A DNA stretch of 64,000 nt from contig NZ_KI669560.1 in NCBI RefSeq assembly GCF_000508085.1, positions 3,123,263 through 3,187,262 on the forward strand, written 5' to 3'. Shown in pieces: positions 26,094 to 38,165 of this stretch (the stretch's first letter is position 1; every line of letters begins with the position of its first letter). This DNA is from Sediminibacterium sp. C3. Lineage in GTDB: Bacteria; Bacteroidota; Bacteroidia; Chitinophagales; Chitinophagaceae. A program made the position numbers and the translations under genes. Below the pieces are notes generated by a model. That model saw only the letters and a program-made list of their open reading frames with translations, did no database searches and was not told the origin of the DNA.

Positions 26094-27137
26094 ATGTTTA
26101 CACTATTAGTGATCATTATTGTTTTGGCCTTTATTTTCGATTATATCAATGGATTTCATGACGCGGCCAATTCAATTGCAACCATCGTTTCCACCAAGGT
26201 ATTAACGCCATTTCAGGCTGTACTATGGGCTGCGGTTTTTAACTTTGCAGCTTTCTTTATTTCCAAATACATTTTTAAAGAATTTGGCATTGGTAATACC
26301 GTTGCCAAATGGGTGAATGCTGAATTCATTACACTGGAAGTACTAATGGCGGGGATTATGGCCGCCATCACCTGGAACTTAATTACCTGGTGGTTTGGTA
26401 TTCCTTCCAGTTCCTCGCACACACTAATGGGAGGCTTTATTGGAGCTGCTTTGGCGCATGCTGGTGGACTGAGTGGAGAAGCAGGAGATGTAATCAACTA
26501 CGCTAAAGTAGTACCCACATTCCTGTTCATCTTCTTCGCACCATTAATTGGTATGTTCATTGCATTTGTAATTACCATTATTATTGTGCATTTATGCAAA
26601 CGATCGAATCCCTATAAAGCAGAAAACTGGTTTAAAAAACTACAGTTGGTTTCTTCAGCTGCATTTAGTATCGGGCACGGAGGAAATGATGCCCAAAAAG
26701 TAATGGGAATTATTGGGGCTGCCATCATTTTCTACGAAAAGAATGCGCATGGCGTAATCATGGACTTCAACACCTTCGTTACAGCTTATCCATGGGTTCC
26801 TTTCACCAGTTTCTTGTGTATCGGTCTTGGTACCTTAAGCGGGGGCTGGAAAATTGTAAAAACCATGGGTACTAAAATCACGAAGGTAACGCCATTAGAG
26901 GGTGTTGCTGCAGAAACTGCGGGTGCTATTACCTTATTCATGACAGAACACTTTAAGATTCCTGTATCTACTACACATACCATTACCGGTGCTATTATTG
27001 GGGTTGGAGCAACCAAGAGATTAAGTGCTGTAAGATGGGGTGTAACTGTAAATCTTTTGTGGGCTTGGATTTTAACCATACCTATTTCCGCAATGATTGC
27101 CGGAATATTCTATGCTATTATTAAATTGATCGTGTAA
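26094..27137 (+). CDS. PiT-family inorganic phosphate transporter
   Basis: A 347-residue polytopic membrane protein with both signature repeats of the PiT family: DYINGFHDAANSIATIVSTKVLTP near the N-terminus and SIGHGGNDAQKVMGI in the second half. Two SSSHTL / STTHTITGAIIGVG motifs follow the respective halves. It imports phosphate with H+ or Na+, at low affinity compared with Pst. Together with the DUF47 protein and the upstream two-component pair it forms a phosphate-uptake locus. No Pst genes are in the window. Confidence 0.95.
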   Translation: MFTLLVIIIVLAFIFDYINGFHDAANSIATIVSTKVLTPFQAVLWAAVFNFAAFFISKYIFKEFGIGNTVAKWVNAEFITLEVLMAGIMAAITWNLITWWFGIPSSSSHTLMGGFIGAALAHAGGLSGEAGDVINYAKVVPTFLFIFFAPLIGMFIAFVITIIIVHLCKRSNPYKAENWFKKLQLVSSAAFSIGHGGNDAQKVMGIIGAAIIFYEKNAHGVIMDFNTFVTAYPWVPFTSFLCIGLGTLSGGWKIVKTMGTKITKVTPLEGVAAETAGAITLFMTEHFKIPVSTTHTITGAIIGVGATKRLSAVRWGVTVNLLWAWILTIPISAMIAGIFYAIIKLIV

Positions 27138-27196
27138 AATAATCAGCCAAAGCAGCCAATTAGCGTATATTGCAGAAAACATTATACGCTTTTTTT

Positions 27197-28237
27197 ATGG
27201 CAAAAATTTTAGTTACCGGAGGTACAGGTTATATAGGTTCCCATACCATTGTAGATTTAATTGAAAATGGTTTTGATGTAATCTCAATAGATAATTTTTC
27301 CAGATCTACCACCATTGCTTTAGCAGGCATAGAAAAAATCACTGGTAAAAAAATAAAAAATTATACCGTTGATTTAAAAAACTTCGATGAAACCCAAGCG
27401 GTATTCCAGGAGAATCCAGACATCAACGGTATTATTCATTTTGCTGCATATAAAGCCGTGGGCGAGTCTGTAGAAGAGCCACTGCGTTACTATGAAAACA
27501 ATATGTTTGGGTTAATCAACTTGTTAAAGTGTGTACAGGAATTTTCCATACCCAACTTTGTATTTTCTTCTTCCTGCACTGTTTACGGAAATCCAGATGC
27601 CATACCGGTAACAGAAAACTCTCCAATTAAACCAGCAGAATCTCCTTATGGAGCAACCAAACAAATGGGAGAAGTAGTAATTAAAGACTTTACAAAAGCT
27701 GTACCCACCAAAACAATCTTATTAAGATATTTTAATCCGGTGGGAGCACATCCGACTTGTAATATTGGCGAACTGCCCGTAGGTAAGCCGCAGAATTTAG
27801 TACCCGCCATTACGCAAACCGCAATAGGCAAACTACCGAAGATGCGGGTGCATGGTAACGACTACCCTACCAAAGACGGATCCTGTGTTAGAGACTATAT
27901 TCATGTTTCTGATATAGCCCATGCACATACTTTGGCCATACAATATTTAATGAATGGAAAAAACGAAACCAACTGCGATATATTCAACCTGGGAACAGGC
28001 GATGGAGTTAGCGTGTTGGAAGCCATACATACATTTGAAGAAGTAAGTGGGGTAAAATTAAATTACGAAATAGGACCCCGCAGGGCAGGTGATGTTATTG
28101 CCATTTATGCCAATAATGATGCTGCTGTTACTAAATTGGGCTGGAAAATAAAATACGGAATTAAAGAAATGATGGACACAGCCTGGAAATGGGAGTTGAA
28201 GATGACACAGGAAGCGGATCAGGCCGTAAATAATTAG
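27197..28237 (+). CDS. galE: UDP-glucose 4-epimerase
   Basis: Extended short-chain dehydrogenase that interconverts UDP-glucose and UDP-galactose. NAD-binding VTGGTGYIGSHTIVDL at the N-terminus, HFAAYKAVGESV, catalytic SSSCTVYG and YGATK (Tyr/Lys pair), LLRYFNPVGAH, and RDYIHVSDIA are all present. At 346 residues it is a typical GalE. I use the ATG at 27197; a TTG at 27170 would add nine residues ahead of the Rossmann fold. Its stop overlaps the convergent gene's stop by four bases. Confidence 0.95.
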   Translation: MAKILVTGGTGYIGSHTIVDLIENGFDVISIDNFSRSTTIALAGIEKITGKKIKNYTVDLKNFDETQAVFQENPDINGIIHFAAYKAVGESVEEPLRYYENNMFGLINLLKCVQEFSIPNFVFSSSCTVYGNPDAIPVTENSPIKPAESPYGATKQMGEVVIKDFTKAVPTKTILLRYFNPVGAHPTCNIGELPVGKPQNLVPAITQTAIGKLPKMRVHGNDYPTKDGSCVRDYIHVSDIAHAHTLAIQYLMNGKNETNCDIFNLGTGDGVSVLEAIHTFEEVSGVKLNYEIGPRRAGDVIAIYANNDAAVTKLGWKIKYGIKEMMDTAWKWELKMTQEADQAVNN

Positions 28238-28956
28238 TTATTATCATCTACTTCACTCTTGAGTGTTGCCAGGGAATTATAAAAGGAAACGATTTTAATT
28301 AAATCTGTTTCCTTTTTTATTTTCAGGTCCTCTCTTTCAATATATCCTTTTACTTCGTTAGCCCAGTCGGGGAACAAACGCATGAGATCATTTACTTTCT
28401 GAACCTTGTGCATCTGACCATCCGAATAAATGTAAAAGAAAAACATGGGATCCATTTTAAAAGTAACCCCTTGTCCGTATTCCATACGGTCAGACATAGT
28501 GAATCGAATGAACTTAAGTAATTGCGCTTTTCCTTCTGCTAATACCTGATAAAGGGTATTGGGATACTGATTATCAATTCTGGGAAAACCAGCCTGAAAA
28601 ACAGCTGCTTTTTTACCCTCCTGTAAAAATTCAATTCTTTCAATTGGGGAAGTAACTACAATCAATCTTTGCTTATCATCTTCTGTAAAAACACGTCCAT
28701 TATAAAGATTCAACTTAAAGTTTCCGCCCACCATATCTTCTCCTGAAAAAAGCCGGAGTCTGGCCGGAATAAAATCTTTACTAAACCAGGGACTTCCTTC
28801 AAAGGGAACACCATAATAATTTCCATCCCTGTAATAAGAGGGATCAAAATTGAACCGGAAATAATAAATATTGTAAGCTCCGGAAAGCTGAGCATTTACT
28901 TTAAATTGACCAGAGATTATCAGGATTACTAAAAGTCTAATCGATTTCAGAAACAA
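28234..28956 (-). CDS. Secreted protein of unknown function (paralogue of next gene)
   Basis: No family recognised. A signal peptide (ends VNAQ) precedes a beta-rich 210-residue body and a charged helical tail (EVKGYIEREDLKIKKETDL). It shares a common plan with the gene at 28964-29635. Both have VVTSPIERIEF/VVSPIYKVEF, a Gly-Phe-Pro/Asp element (AGFPRID / KGFDPID), YQVLxxGKxxLL and a final E-R-x-x-x-K helix. The two lie 7 bases apart in the same direction and are probably an old tandem duplication, co-transcribed. Confidence 0.8.
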   Translation of the reverse strand: MFLKSIRLLVILIISGQFKVNAQLSGAYNIYYFRFNFDPSYYRDGNYYGVPFEGSPWFSKDFIPARLRLFSGEDMVGGNFKLNLYNGRVFTEDDKQRLIVVTSPIERIEFLQEGKKAAVFQAGFPRIDNQYPNTLYQVLAEGKAQLLKFIRFTMSDRMEYGQGVTFKMDPMFFFYIYSDGQMHKVQKVNDLMRLFPDWANEVKGYIEREDLKIKKETDLIKIVSFYNSLATLKSEVDDNN

Positions 28957-28963
28957 AGTGACC

Positions 28964-29635
28964 CTATTTATTCAATTGATTGTAATAATTAAAAAGTTTC
29001 TCCAAATCGGCCTGCTTTCTAAACTTGGTTCTTTCTTTTTTAATAAAGGCATTCACCTCAGCCGTTTTATCGGACATCAGAGCAAGCACCTGGTCTTCTT
29101 TGGTGATTTTTACCAGTTTGGTGCCCTGTGCAGCATAAAAATTAATCAGCTTATCGGTTGTAGTAACGGCTCCGGTACCATACACCTGTTTGGTTTCTGT
29201 TTGAAACTTAGTATCCATCAGCAAACGCAATTTGCCATCAGATAAAACCTGATAGAAGTTATTCTGATTCAGATCGTCAATTGGATCAAATCCCTTTTCA
29301 AACACTGTTGTGCTTCCATTGGGCATTTCAAATTCAACCTTGTAAATAGGACTCACTACTTCCATATCTGAACCATTAGGATCCTGGTAGAACAATCGGT
29401 TGAACTGTAATAAAAGTTTGTATTTAAACTCCCCAGAGAGCTTTCCTGCCTTTGTATATAGATTGGCTTTCAGGTATTCCGGATGAAACAGATAATTGGT
29501 ATTTTCAATGGTAGCAGACTGTGTGCGTACATCAAGTCCGCTGGCATCTTTTAAAAAAATGGTTCCGCCCGGTTGCTGTGCATTAACCTTGACAAAAGAT
29601 GTAACTATAAATAAACAAAACAGTATTTTTTTCAT
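28964..29635 (-). CDS. Secreted protein of unknown function
   Basis: A 223-residue exported protein (signal peptide ending VNAQ) and paralogue of the gene just downstream. Shared landmarks are VVSPIYKVEFE, FEKGFDPID, NNFYQVLSDGKLRLLMD and the C-terminal helix FIKKERTKFRKQADLEKLFNYYNQL. It resembles small uncharacterised Bacteroidota exported proteins; nothing in it suggests an enzyme. prfA lies 19 bases upstream on the same strand, so all three may form one transcript. Confidence 0.8.
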   Translation of the reverse strand: MKKILFCLFIVTSFVKVNAQQPGGTIFLKDASGLDVRTQSATIENTNYLFHPEYLKANLYTKAGKLSGEFKYKLLLQFNRLFYQDPNGSDMEVVSPIYKVEFEMPNGSTTVFEKGFDPIDDLNQNNFYQVLSDGKLRLLMDTKFQTETKQVYGTGAVTTTDKLINFYAAQGTKLVKITKEDQVLALMSDKTAEVNAFIKKERTKFRKQADLEKLFNYYNQLNK

Positions 29636-29654
29636 ACTGTTAATATAAGAAATT

Positions 29655-30716
29655 TTATTGATTCAACATTTTTTCCGCATTTTCTGCCATCTGCAATGCC
29701 TCAATAAACTCATCAATTTCCCCATTAATAACGGCGTCCAGATTATAGGAAGTTAAACCAATTCTATGATCCGTAACCCTCCCCTGTGGCCAGTTATAGG
29801 TTCTGATCTTGGCACTGCGGTCGCCGGTACTTACTAGGGTTTTACGCTGACGAGCAATTTCATCTTCCTGCTTTCTAACCTGCTCTTCATACAATTTGGT
29901 TCTTAGCATGACCATGGCTTTTTCCCGGTTGGCCAATTGAGAACGCTCGGTCTGACAAACCACCACCACGCCTGTTGGAATATGGGTAAGGAATACCTTG
30001 GTTTCTACTTTGTTTACGTTCTGACCACCCGCACCACCGCTTCGGGCAGTTTCCATTTTTACATCACTCTCTTTTAATTCAAAATCCAGTTCCTCAGCTT
30101 CCGGCATCACCGCAACAGTTGCTGCAGAAGTATGAACCCTGCCCTGAGTTTCTGTATTGGGTACACGTTGCACACGATGCACCCCGCTTTCAAATTTTAA
30201 TGTTCCGTAAACATCTTCTCCACTTACTTCTACAACCACTTCCTTGTATCCGCCTACGGTTCCCTCACTTTCACTCACTACTGCAGTTTTCCAGCCTTTC
30301 TTAGAACAATATTTTAAATACATGCCCAACAAGTCGCCGGCAAATAAACTGGCTTCATCTCCACCTGTTCCTGCTCTGATTTCCAAAATGGCATTTTTAT
30401 CATCCTGAGGATCTTTAGGAATTAAGAGCTTAGTCAGTTCCTTTTCTAATGACTCTTTCTTTTCTTCCAGCTCAGGCAATTCCATTTTGGCCAATTCGCG
30501 CATTTCATCATCGGAACTATTCAATGCCTCTTTGGCATATTGATGATCAGCCAATACTTTTACATATTCCTCGTAAGGCTTTACAATCTTCTCCAACGAA
30601 CGGTATTCCTTGCTGTAAACGCCAAATTCTTTCTGGTTATTAATAATTTCCGGATTGGTAAGGGCAATTCCTACCTGGTCAAATCTGGCTTTTATGGCTT
30701 CAAGCTTATTCAGCAT
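29655..30716 (-). CDS. prfA: Peptide chain release factor 1
   Basis: RF1 terminates translation at UAA and UAG. The catalytic GGQ motif lies in [18 protein letters not shown], and the stop-codon-reading region [24 protein letters not shown] has the PxT form (PNT) that marks RF1 rather than RF2 (SPF). The C-terminal helix [25 protein letters not shown] is typical. At 353 residues it is full length. A perfect TACTTTTG -7 box lies just upstream. Confidence 0.96.
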   Translation of the reverse strand: MLNKLEAIKARFDQVGIALTNPEIINNQKEFGVYSKEYRSLEKIVKPYEEYVKVLADHQYAKEALNSSDDEMRELAKMELPELEEKKESLEKELTKLLIPKDPQDDKNAILEIRAGTGGDEASLFAGDLLGMYLKYCSKKGWKTAVVSESEGTVGGYKEVVVEVSGEDVYGTLKFESGVHRVQRVPNTETQGRVHTSAATVAVMPEAEELDFELKESDVKMETARSGGAGGQNVNKVETKVFLTHIPTGVVVVCQTERSQLANREKAMVMLRTKLYEEQVRKQEDEIARQRKTLVSTGDRSAKIRTYNWPQGRVTDHRIGLTSYNLDAVINGEIDEFIEALQMAENAEKMLNQ

Positions 30717-30739
30717 AATGTCTGCGTATTTTGGGAGTG

Positions 30740-30747
30740 CAAAAGTA
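30740..30747 (-). promoter_or_regulatory. -7 box (TACTTTTG) of the prfA promoter
   Basis: TACTTTTG on the minus strand, 23 bases before the prfA start, in the wider context GTACTTTTGC that recurs at icd and the PiT operon. Confidence 0.55.
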
Positions 30748-30770
30748 CGGTTTTAAAGGGGTTTTAGCGC

Positions 30771-33730
30771 TTAGAATACAATTCTAATTCGGGTTCCACC
30801 GCCTTTTCTAGAGAAAATTTGCAGGCTTGCCCCTGTTTCAGAAGCTCTTTCATTTAAATTCTCCAGTCCAAAACCGCTGCTCACCTTCTCCAATTCAAAG
30901 CCTTTTCCATCATCCTCAATTTCAATTTCGGCCCGTTGGTTTACCCTGATTCGAATGGTTAGCCTGGAACATTCAGCATGTTTCAGGGCATTGGTTAATA
31001 CCTCCTGCATCATCCTTAGCAAGTGGATACTTTCCGCGGGAGTTAATCGCTTGTCAACTTCAATATTTTCAATCACTTCAATAGCAATGTCAGGATAATT
31101 AGGTCGGATTCGATTCACTAAATTCTTAAAGCGGTCACTCAATGCCGTTATACTAATTTCCTGGTATTGCAGAACCCAGATGGTTTCCCGCAATGCGTTC
31201 ACCATATCATCCGCATTCTCCTTTAATTTTTGCAGCGTATTACTGGTATGTTCGTCCTTTCTTTCCAGGTGGTTAATATTAGATTTTATTGCTGCCGCAT
31301 AAGCCCCAAGATGATCATGTAAATCACGGGAAATCCGCTCGCGCTCCTTATAAATCTGATGTTCAATTTCAGACTGCTGCAATTGCTGCCTTATTTTTCG
31401 CTTGGTAAAAAAGCGTACCAAGATAAGCAGGCCAAAGAATAAAAGCACAATCATCGGACCCACAAAAAATGGATTTTGCCAGAATGGAGGCTTTCGAATA
31501 ATAAAGATTTTTTTGATAGGAGCTTTTTCCAATTGTGCACTTGATTCTGCCGCACGAATTTCCAGTTGAAAGGATTTATAAGGCAAATTGGTAAAACTGA
31601 TTCTTCGGTTATTGGGTTGCAGTGTAATCCACTTGTCAAACAATCCCAGGAACCTGTATTGATACATTACTTTCTCTGCATTAATAAATGAAGGCGAAGC
31701 AATTTCCAGAGAAATAGACTTATCATCCGATTGCAACAGATAACGATCCGCAATGGGTACCGGATTAAAATTAATAGCCGCATCCGTAATATAACAATGC
31801 AGCAACGTGTTCGGAGGCCTGAATAAATCGGGCCTGATCATCACGAGCCCCTCTGAACTACCCGATAACAAGCTCCCATTCTTATGGGCAAAAAAACTAG
31901 ACAACAGAAAATCAGAAGCCGGCATTCCGTTTTGCTCAGACAATTGAAAAATCTGATTATTGTCCTGATCAATTAAGTTCATACCAGTAGTAGTAGCTAC
32001 CCAAACCCGATTGAATGCATCGGTCATGATTCCTGCCACCACATCCCCGGATAAACCATTTGAATGGTTGTACTGGAAAAATTTTCCATTCAGCCACTTG
32101 TAAACTCCGTTGCTTAATGTGGCAATCCAGATATTCCCTTTCAAATCCTGCGTTGTGCCGGTTACAATGGTTCTTTTAATGGGAGAAGCTTTATCATCAT
32201 TGGTTTTATACTGCAATATTTTATTCATTGATTTATCAAACACATCAATGCCTGTATTAGAACTCACCCAGGTTCTTTGTTCTCTGTCTGTAAATGAGTG
32301 CAACACATAAGATCCGGAAATTTGGTACTGCTTGGTAATCGACTCAGCCCAATATCTATTTGCCTGCAGCGTTTTGGTATCCAGCAATACAAGTCCTGAT
32401 TTAGTGGAAATAAACAGTTGGCCTGTTCCAGCTTGATAGTGCAAATGAAAAATGGTATTATCAGGCAACTTTAAGTTTTCTGCATTCGCAATCAGTTTAA
32501 AAACCCCATCGGGGTAAATTACAAAGAGGCCTTCGTTTTCAATTGCAGCCCAGAGCACACCCTTGTCTCCTGCAGCCAGGGCTCTTACTTTTTCTTCGAA
32601 ACCAATTTCCAGCTTTTATCAGTTTGCGCTTTTTTATAAATACCAGATACTGCCGCCAGCCATTCATTGTTATTGCTATCCACTGCAAAACCAAATACAG
32701 TTTCTGTTTTATTGAGTGGCTGAATCAAATTAAATGCACTGGCTGTATGGTTGTAAACTAGCACCCCATTGTTTGCAAAACCAACCCAGCTAATACCAGT
32801 AGCATCATGATAACTACACAAAACAGCATTGGCCTGATTAAGAATGGAAGGCAATTGAGCCCCCCGCCAATAATATGTTCTATAAGTACTGTCAACTATT
32901 AACAACCCTGAAAGACTGGAAAACCAGGCCTGGTTAGATAAATCAAAACTAAGGTGATAGATTTTCTCTGGCAATTGAAAACTGCTCAAAACCGATATGC
33001 GGCTATTGATTTTTACAATCTTTACCTGGGGTTTGTGTTCAACTCTTTCGTTGACCAGCCAGAGTTTTTGTGCATGGTCAAAAACAATTCTACTGATAGA
33101 AGCTGACGTGTCTAGTATACCACTAAATGGATGAATTCTTTTTAAAGCAAAAGTTTGCAGGTCATATTGAAACAACTTGCTTTTATTCAATCGCCAGATA
33201 CCTTGTTCATTCACTGTATAGGCAGATCGATCACTATACTTGCCCATCAATTTTTTTATTAGCTTCTTTTGATGGAGCCACACATATAACTGGTCCTCCG
33301 CCACAAATGCAAGGTCACCATTCCCCAATGGAAATATTTGTTCAAAAACATATTGAATAATATTTCTTCTATTGGGGTTAATATGAATCCTTTCGAAACG
33401 ATTGCTGTGGTAACTGAATTTATTCAAGCCATTTCGTGTTCCTACCCAGATATTGCCTAACCCATCTTCAGATATGGCGGTGATATACTGGTCACTTATA
33501 GTAAGCGTGTCATTTGTATCATGCTTGAATTTGGTAAACCCAATTCCATCAAAACGGTTTAAGCCATCCTGAGTTCCCAGCCATACATATCCTTTAGAAT
33601 CCCTGAAAATGGCTGTGACGGCATTCTGAGACAGTCCGTTTTTTATAGTATAAGATAAAAAGCCCGGCTGCCCTGATCCCACCAGTACAAAACAGATAAA
33701 TCCTAATAGTAAGGAAAGCCTTAATTGCAT
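30771..33730 (-). pseudogene. Two-component propeller sensor histidine kinase, split by a frameshift
   Basis: Two reading frames make one kinase of about 985 residues. The upstream frame (33730-32585) has a signal peptide and Reg_prop propeller blades (GLSQNAVTAIFRDSKGYVWL, GNIWVGTRNGL), ending WKLVSKKK then TAA. The sequence continues one frame back as EEKVRALAAGDKGVLWAAIENEG with more blades, a Y_Y_Y domain, a membrane segment (about LLFFGLLILVRFF), HisKA_3 (ERERISRDLHDHLG) and an ATPase domain (DDGKGFE, GFGLENLNERA). One base is missing near 32600, beside the run AAGAAAAAG. It faces the LuxR-type regulator at 33817, its likely partner. It could be a true mutation, a sequencing error, or -1 slippage on the A run. 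Confidence 0.88.
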
Positions 33731-33762
33731 TTCATTAAATTAATACATTTATTATTAATCCA

Positions 33763-33782
33763 AATACTGCAAATGCAGTATT
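33763..33782. promoter_or_regulatory. 20-bp palindrome, probable regulator operator (upstream copy)
   Basis: AATACTGCAAATGCAGTATT has 8-base perfect arms around AAAT. It lies between the divergent propeller kinase and the LuxR-type regulator. A near-identical palindrome follows the regulator's stop codon. Confidence 0.6.
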
Positions 33783-33816
33783 GATACATTAAAAAAACTA
33801 ACGCAATTTTAGTCCA

Positions 33817-34488
33817 ATGATTCAAATTGGCATTGTAGACGACAAATCACTGAACCGGAATATGATCCGGCAAAATTTGTATGGCTTAAATGAAATAGAC
33901 GTTGTAATGGAAGCAGTGAATGGACTGGATTTTCTGGAAAAAATAAAAACACTACCCACAAATCTATTACCACAGGTGGTGCTAATGGATCTAGACATGC
34001 CAATTCTTAACGGAATTGACACCATTGCCATTGCTACCGTAAAATTTCCCAATATTAAATTCATAGTGGTTACTGTATTTGATGATGACGACAAAATATT
34101 TGAAGCCATTAAAGCAGGCGCTTCCGGATATTTATTAAAAGATGATGCACCAGACATGTTGGTAGATGCCATTCAAAATGCTTATCATTTAAACGGAGCT
34201 CCCATGAGTCCGGCCATTGCCAGGAAAACCTTACTGTGGTTAAAACATGGACCTAAACCTGCAAGTACTCAAAACGAGCAACAAGACAGCATGCTGAATT
34301 TGCTTAGTGAAAGAGAGCAGGAAATTTTAAAGTACCTTGTAGAAGGTCAGGACTACAAAAAAATTGCAAGTAATTTGTTTATCAGTCCACAAACAGTTCG
34401 CACACATATCAGCCGAATTTATGAGAAGCTGCATATTAATTCAAAAGCACAAGCCATTCAATTAGCACATAAATTCAAGTGGAACTAA
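33817..34488 (+). CDS. NarL/LuxR-family response regulator
   Basis: A 223-residue receiver plus helix-turn-helix regulator. Receiver: GIVDDKSLNRN, phospho-acceptor D58 in VLMDLDMPILNG, and LLKDDAP with the conserved Lys. The LuxR-type HTH starts LLSEREQEILKYLVEGQDYKKIASNLFISPQTVRTHISRIYEKL. It is divergent from the split HisKA_3 kinase, the class of kinase that normally pairs with NarL-type regulators. Palindromes before and after the gene suggest control of its own region and of the secreted-protein gene downstream. Confidence 0.94.
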   Translation: MIQIGIVDDKSLNRNMIRQNLYGLNEIDVVMEAVNGLDFLEKIKTLPTNLLPQVVLMDLDMPILNGIDTIAIATVKFPNIKFIVVTVFDDDDKIFEAIKAGASGYLLKDDAPDMLVDAIQNAYHLNGAPMSPAIARKTLLWLKHGPKPASTQNEQQDSMLNLLSEREQEILKYLVEGQDYKKIASNLFISPQTVRTHISRIYEKLHINSKAQAIQLAHKFKWN

Positions 34489-34508
34489 AATACAGCATAT
34501 GCTGTATT
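34489..34508. promoter_or_regulatory. 20-bp perfect palindrome, probable regulator operator (downstream copy)
   Basis: AATACAGCATATGCTGTATT is a perfect 20-base dyad that begins immediately after the regulator's stop codon and 44 bases before the next gene's start. It differs from the upstream copy mainly in the A/T centre and one symmetric base pair. Confidence 0.65.
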
Positions 34509-34552
34509 GTCATTCGTATCTCCTTACAATAGCTTCATTCAAAATTACCAAC

Positions 34553-35602
34553 ATGAAAAAGCTATTTATTACAAGCATGATGCTAATGCTTACCCAAATT
34601 ATGATTGCACAAACTATTGGGGAAGTAGACTTAAAAGAAATAAATAACTATGGACTCAGAAAACTGAAAGATGCACCTAAGAAAGTTTTCATTAGTCAGT
34701 TCAGAATAAATTTCCAGACCATGTATCTGGATACAGAAAAAAAAGCCGGTGGATTCAGAGGTGGTAGTGATTATACCAGAAGCTATAAAAGCGCTGTATC
34801 TGCAAGTGTAGCTCTAGGTCTTAAAGGACTTCAGGAAAAAGACCTGATTGATGTTACCGATGAACTATACAAAAATCTGGTAGATCAACTAAAAGCAGAA
34901 GGTTTTGAAATTATTACAGCAGAACAGGCATTGGCATCTGATGAACTAAAAGACTGGGTAAAAAGAACGGGGGGCACACTGAATCAGGCCCAATACGATG
35001 GCTATGTATCTGTTTCGCCAACAGGCTTTGATTATTTAGTAAAGGGGGTAAACGATGATGGAAAAGAAAAGAATAGTTTCTTCAACAAATCCCCCAAAAT
35101 TTCCCAACAACTGGGGGGCGCTGTTGTATTGGCCGTAAACCTTGCTGTACCCTTTGCCAATGAAGCTGAATCAGGAGGAAGTAAGCTACTGGGCAGATTG
35201 GGAGGTGGCGCCAAAGTAGTGGCCGAAACCAATTTGGCCATTGGGAGTGATGCGTTGGACTATAGTGGAACCACACAATTTTATGCTAACGGAAGTTCTA
35301 TTGTAAGTTTAAATACAAAACAAAGCATGGCCAACTACTGTGTGGGCAACTGGCTACTAAAAAAGCCAATAACCATTGAAGGAGTTATAGAAAAGAAAAA
35401 ATACAAGGCAGAAGAACAGGCTAAAGTAGATATGTGGGGACAGGACGCCGGTTTTTTCAGGGTATTTGATGTAGACGATCGCTTTATGAAAAATGTTCAG
35501 GTAATTCCGGTAGAATCTGCTAAATACAAAGCAGGAGTTGCATCGGCTGCCAATAAGTATCTGAATGCAGTAATGGACGAAATCCGCAGTAGTTTGAAAT
35601 AA
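34553..35602 (+). CDS. Secreted protein of unknown function, probable regulon member
   Basis: No family recognised. The ATG at 34553 gives a signal peptide (MKKLFITSMMLMLTQIMIAQ). An earlier in-frame ATG at 34499 lies inside the operator palindrome and is unlikely. The mature part has FISQFRINFQTMYLDTEKKAGG, a TDELYKNLVDQLKAEGFEIITAEQAL stretch and a glycine-rich segment. Such features recall uncharacterised envelope proteins that assemble or bind lipid, but I cannot assign a function. The operator directly in front suggests control by the LuxR-type regulator. Confidence 0.8.
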   Translation: MKKLFITSMMLMLTQIMIAQTIGEVDLKEINNYGLRKLKDAPKKVFISQFRINFQTMYLDTEKKAGGFRGGSDYTRSYKSAVSASVALGLKGLQEKDLIDVTDELYKNLVDQLKAEGFEIITAEQALASDELKDWVKRTGGTLNQAQYDGYVSVSPTGFDYLVKGVNDDGKEKNSFFNKSPKISQQLGGAVVLAVNLAVPFANEAESGGSKLLGRLGGGAKVVAETNLAIGSDALDYSGTTQFYANGSSIVSLNTKQSMANYCVGNWLLKKPITIEGVIEKKKYKAEEQAKVDMWGQDAGFFRVFDVDDRFMKNVQVIPVESAKYKAGVASAANKYLNAVMDEIRSSLK

Positions 35603-35670
35603 GATCCTCGAAAATATTAACGAATCATCCGAAAAAATACCTTGAAAATGAAGTAGGTTTGAGGCTGTAA

Positions 35671-37724
<2,054 letters not shown>

Positions 37725-37753
37725 TTTATTGCACACTGTGCACAATTCTTACT

Positions 37754-37795
37754 TGGCAGATAAAGGTTTCTTACTACTTTTATCTGCCATTTTTT
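37754..37795 (+). terminator. Rho-independent terminator after eno
   Basis: TGGCAGATAAA (37754-37764) pairs with TTTATCTGCCA (37779-37789), followed by six T's ending at the base before the next gene's ATG. The next gene may thus be expressed only by readthrough or from a promoter inside this region. Confidence 0.8.
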
Positions 37796-38092
37796 ATGAA
37801 GAAAGCGATTCCCTATATCACCAATAAATATTTTATAGCAGCTGTACTGTTTATCGTATGGATGTTATTTTATGATCAGCGCGATTATTTTCAGCAAAAG
37901 GAAAGAAGGGACGAATTAAAAAAACTGGAGCAGAAAAAAGCTTATTACGAGCAGGAAATAGAAAAGACCAAAAAAGAACTGAACGATTTACAGAACAATC
38001 CTGCAGCCATTGAAAAGTACGCCAGAGAAAGGTACCTGATGAAAAAGGACGGAGAAGACATTTTTATTGTTGAAGATTCAGCAAAAAATTAA
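37796..38092 (+). CDS. FtsB/DivIC-family septum formation initiator
   Basis: A 98-residue bitopic membrane protein. After a short cytoplasmic start (MKKAIPYITNK) comes one membrane segment (YFIAAVLFIVWMLFY), a coiled coil rich in E/K/Q (about residues 32-68), and the family's ending NNPAAIEKYARERYLMKKDGEDIFIVE. FtsB/DivIC forms a division complex with FtsL and FtsQ/DivIB. The gene directly follows eno, with the terminator hairpin immediately before its start codon. Confidence 0.92.
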   Translation: MKKAIPYITNKYFIAAVLFIVWMLFYDQRDYFQQKERRDELKKLEQKKAYYEQEIEKTKKELNDLQNNPAAIEKYARERYLMKKDGEDIFIVEDSAKN

Positions 38093-38165
38093 GTTCTACA
38101 ATAATTTAATACTGATACCGTTTTAATAAAGACCGTATCCTCTTGTTCACGCAGCCAAACTGCTT

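Noticed and set aside
34499..34552. Upstream ATG for the secreted protein at 34553
   Set aside because: It lies within the operator palindrome and precedes a normal signal peptide start; the added residues are not signal-like.
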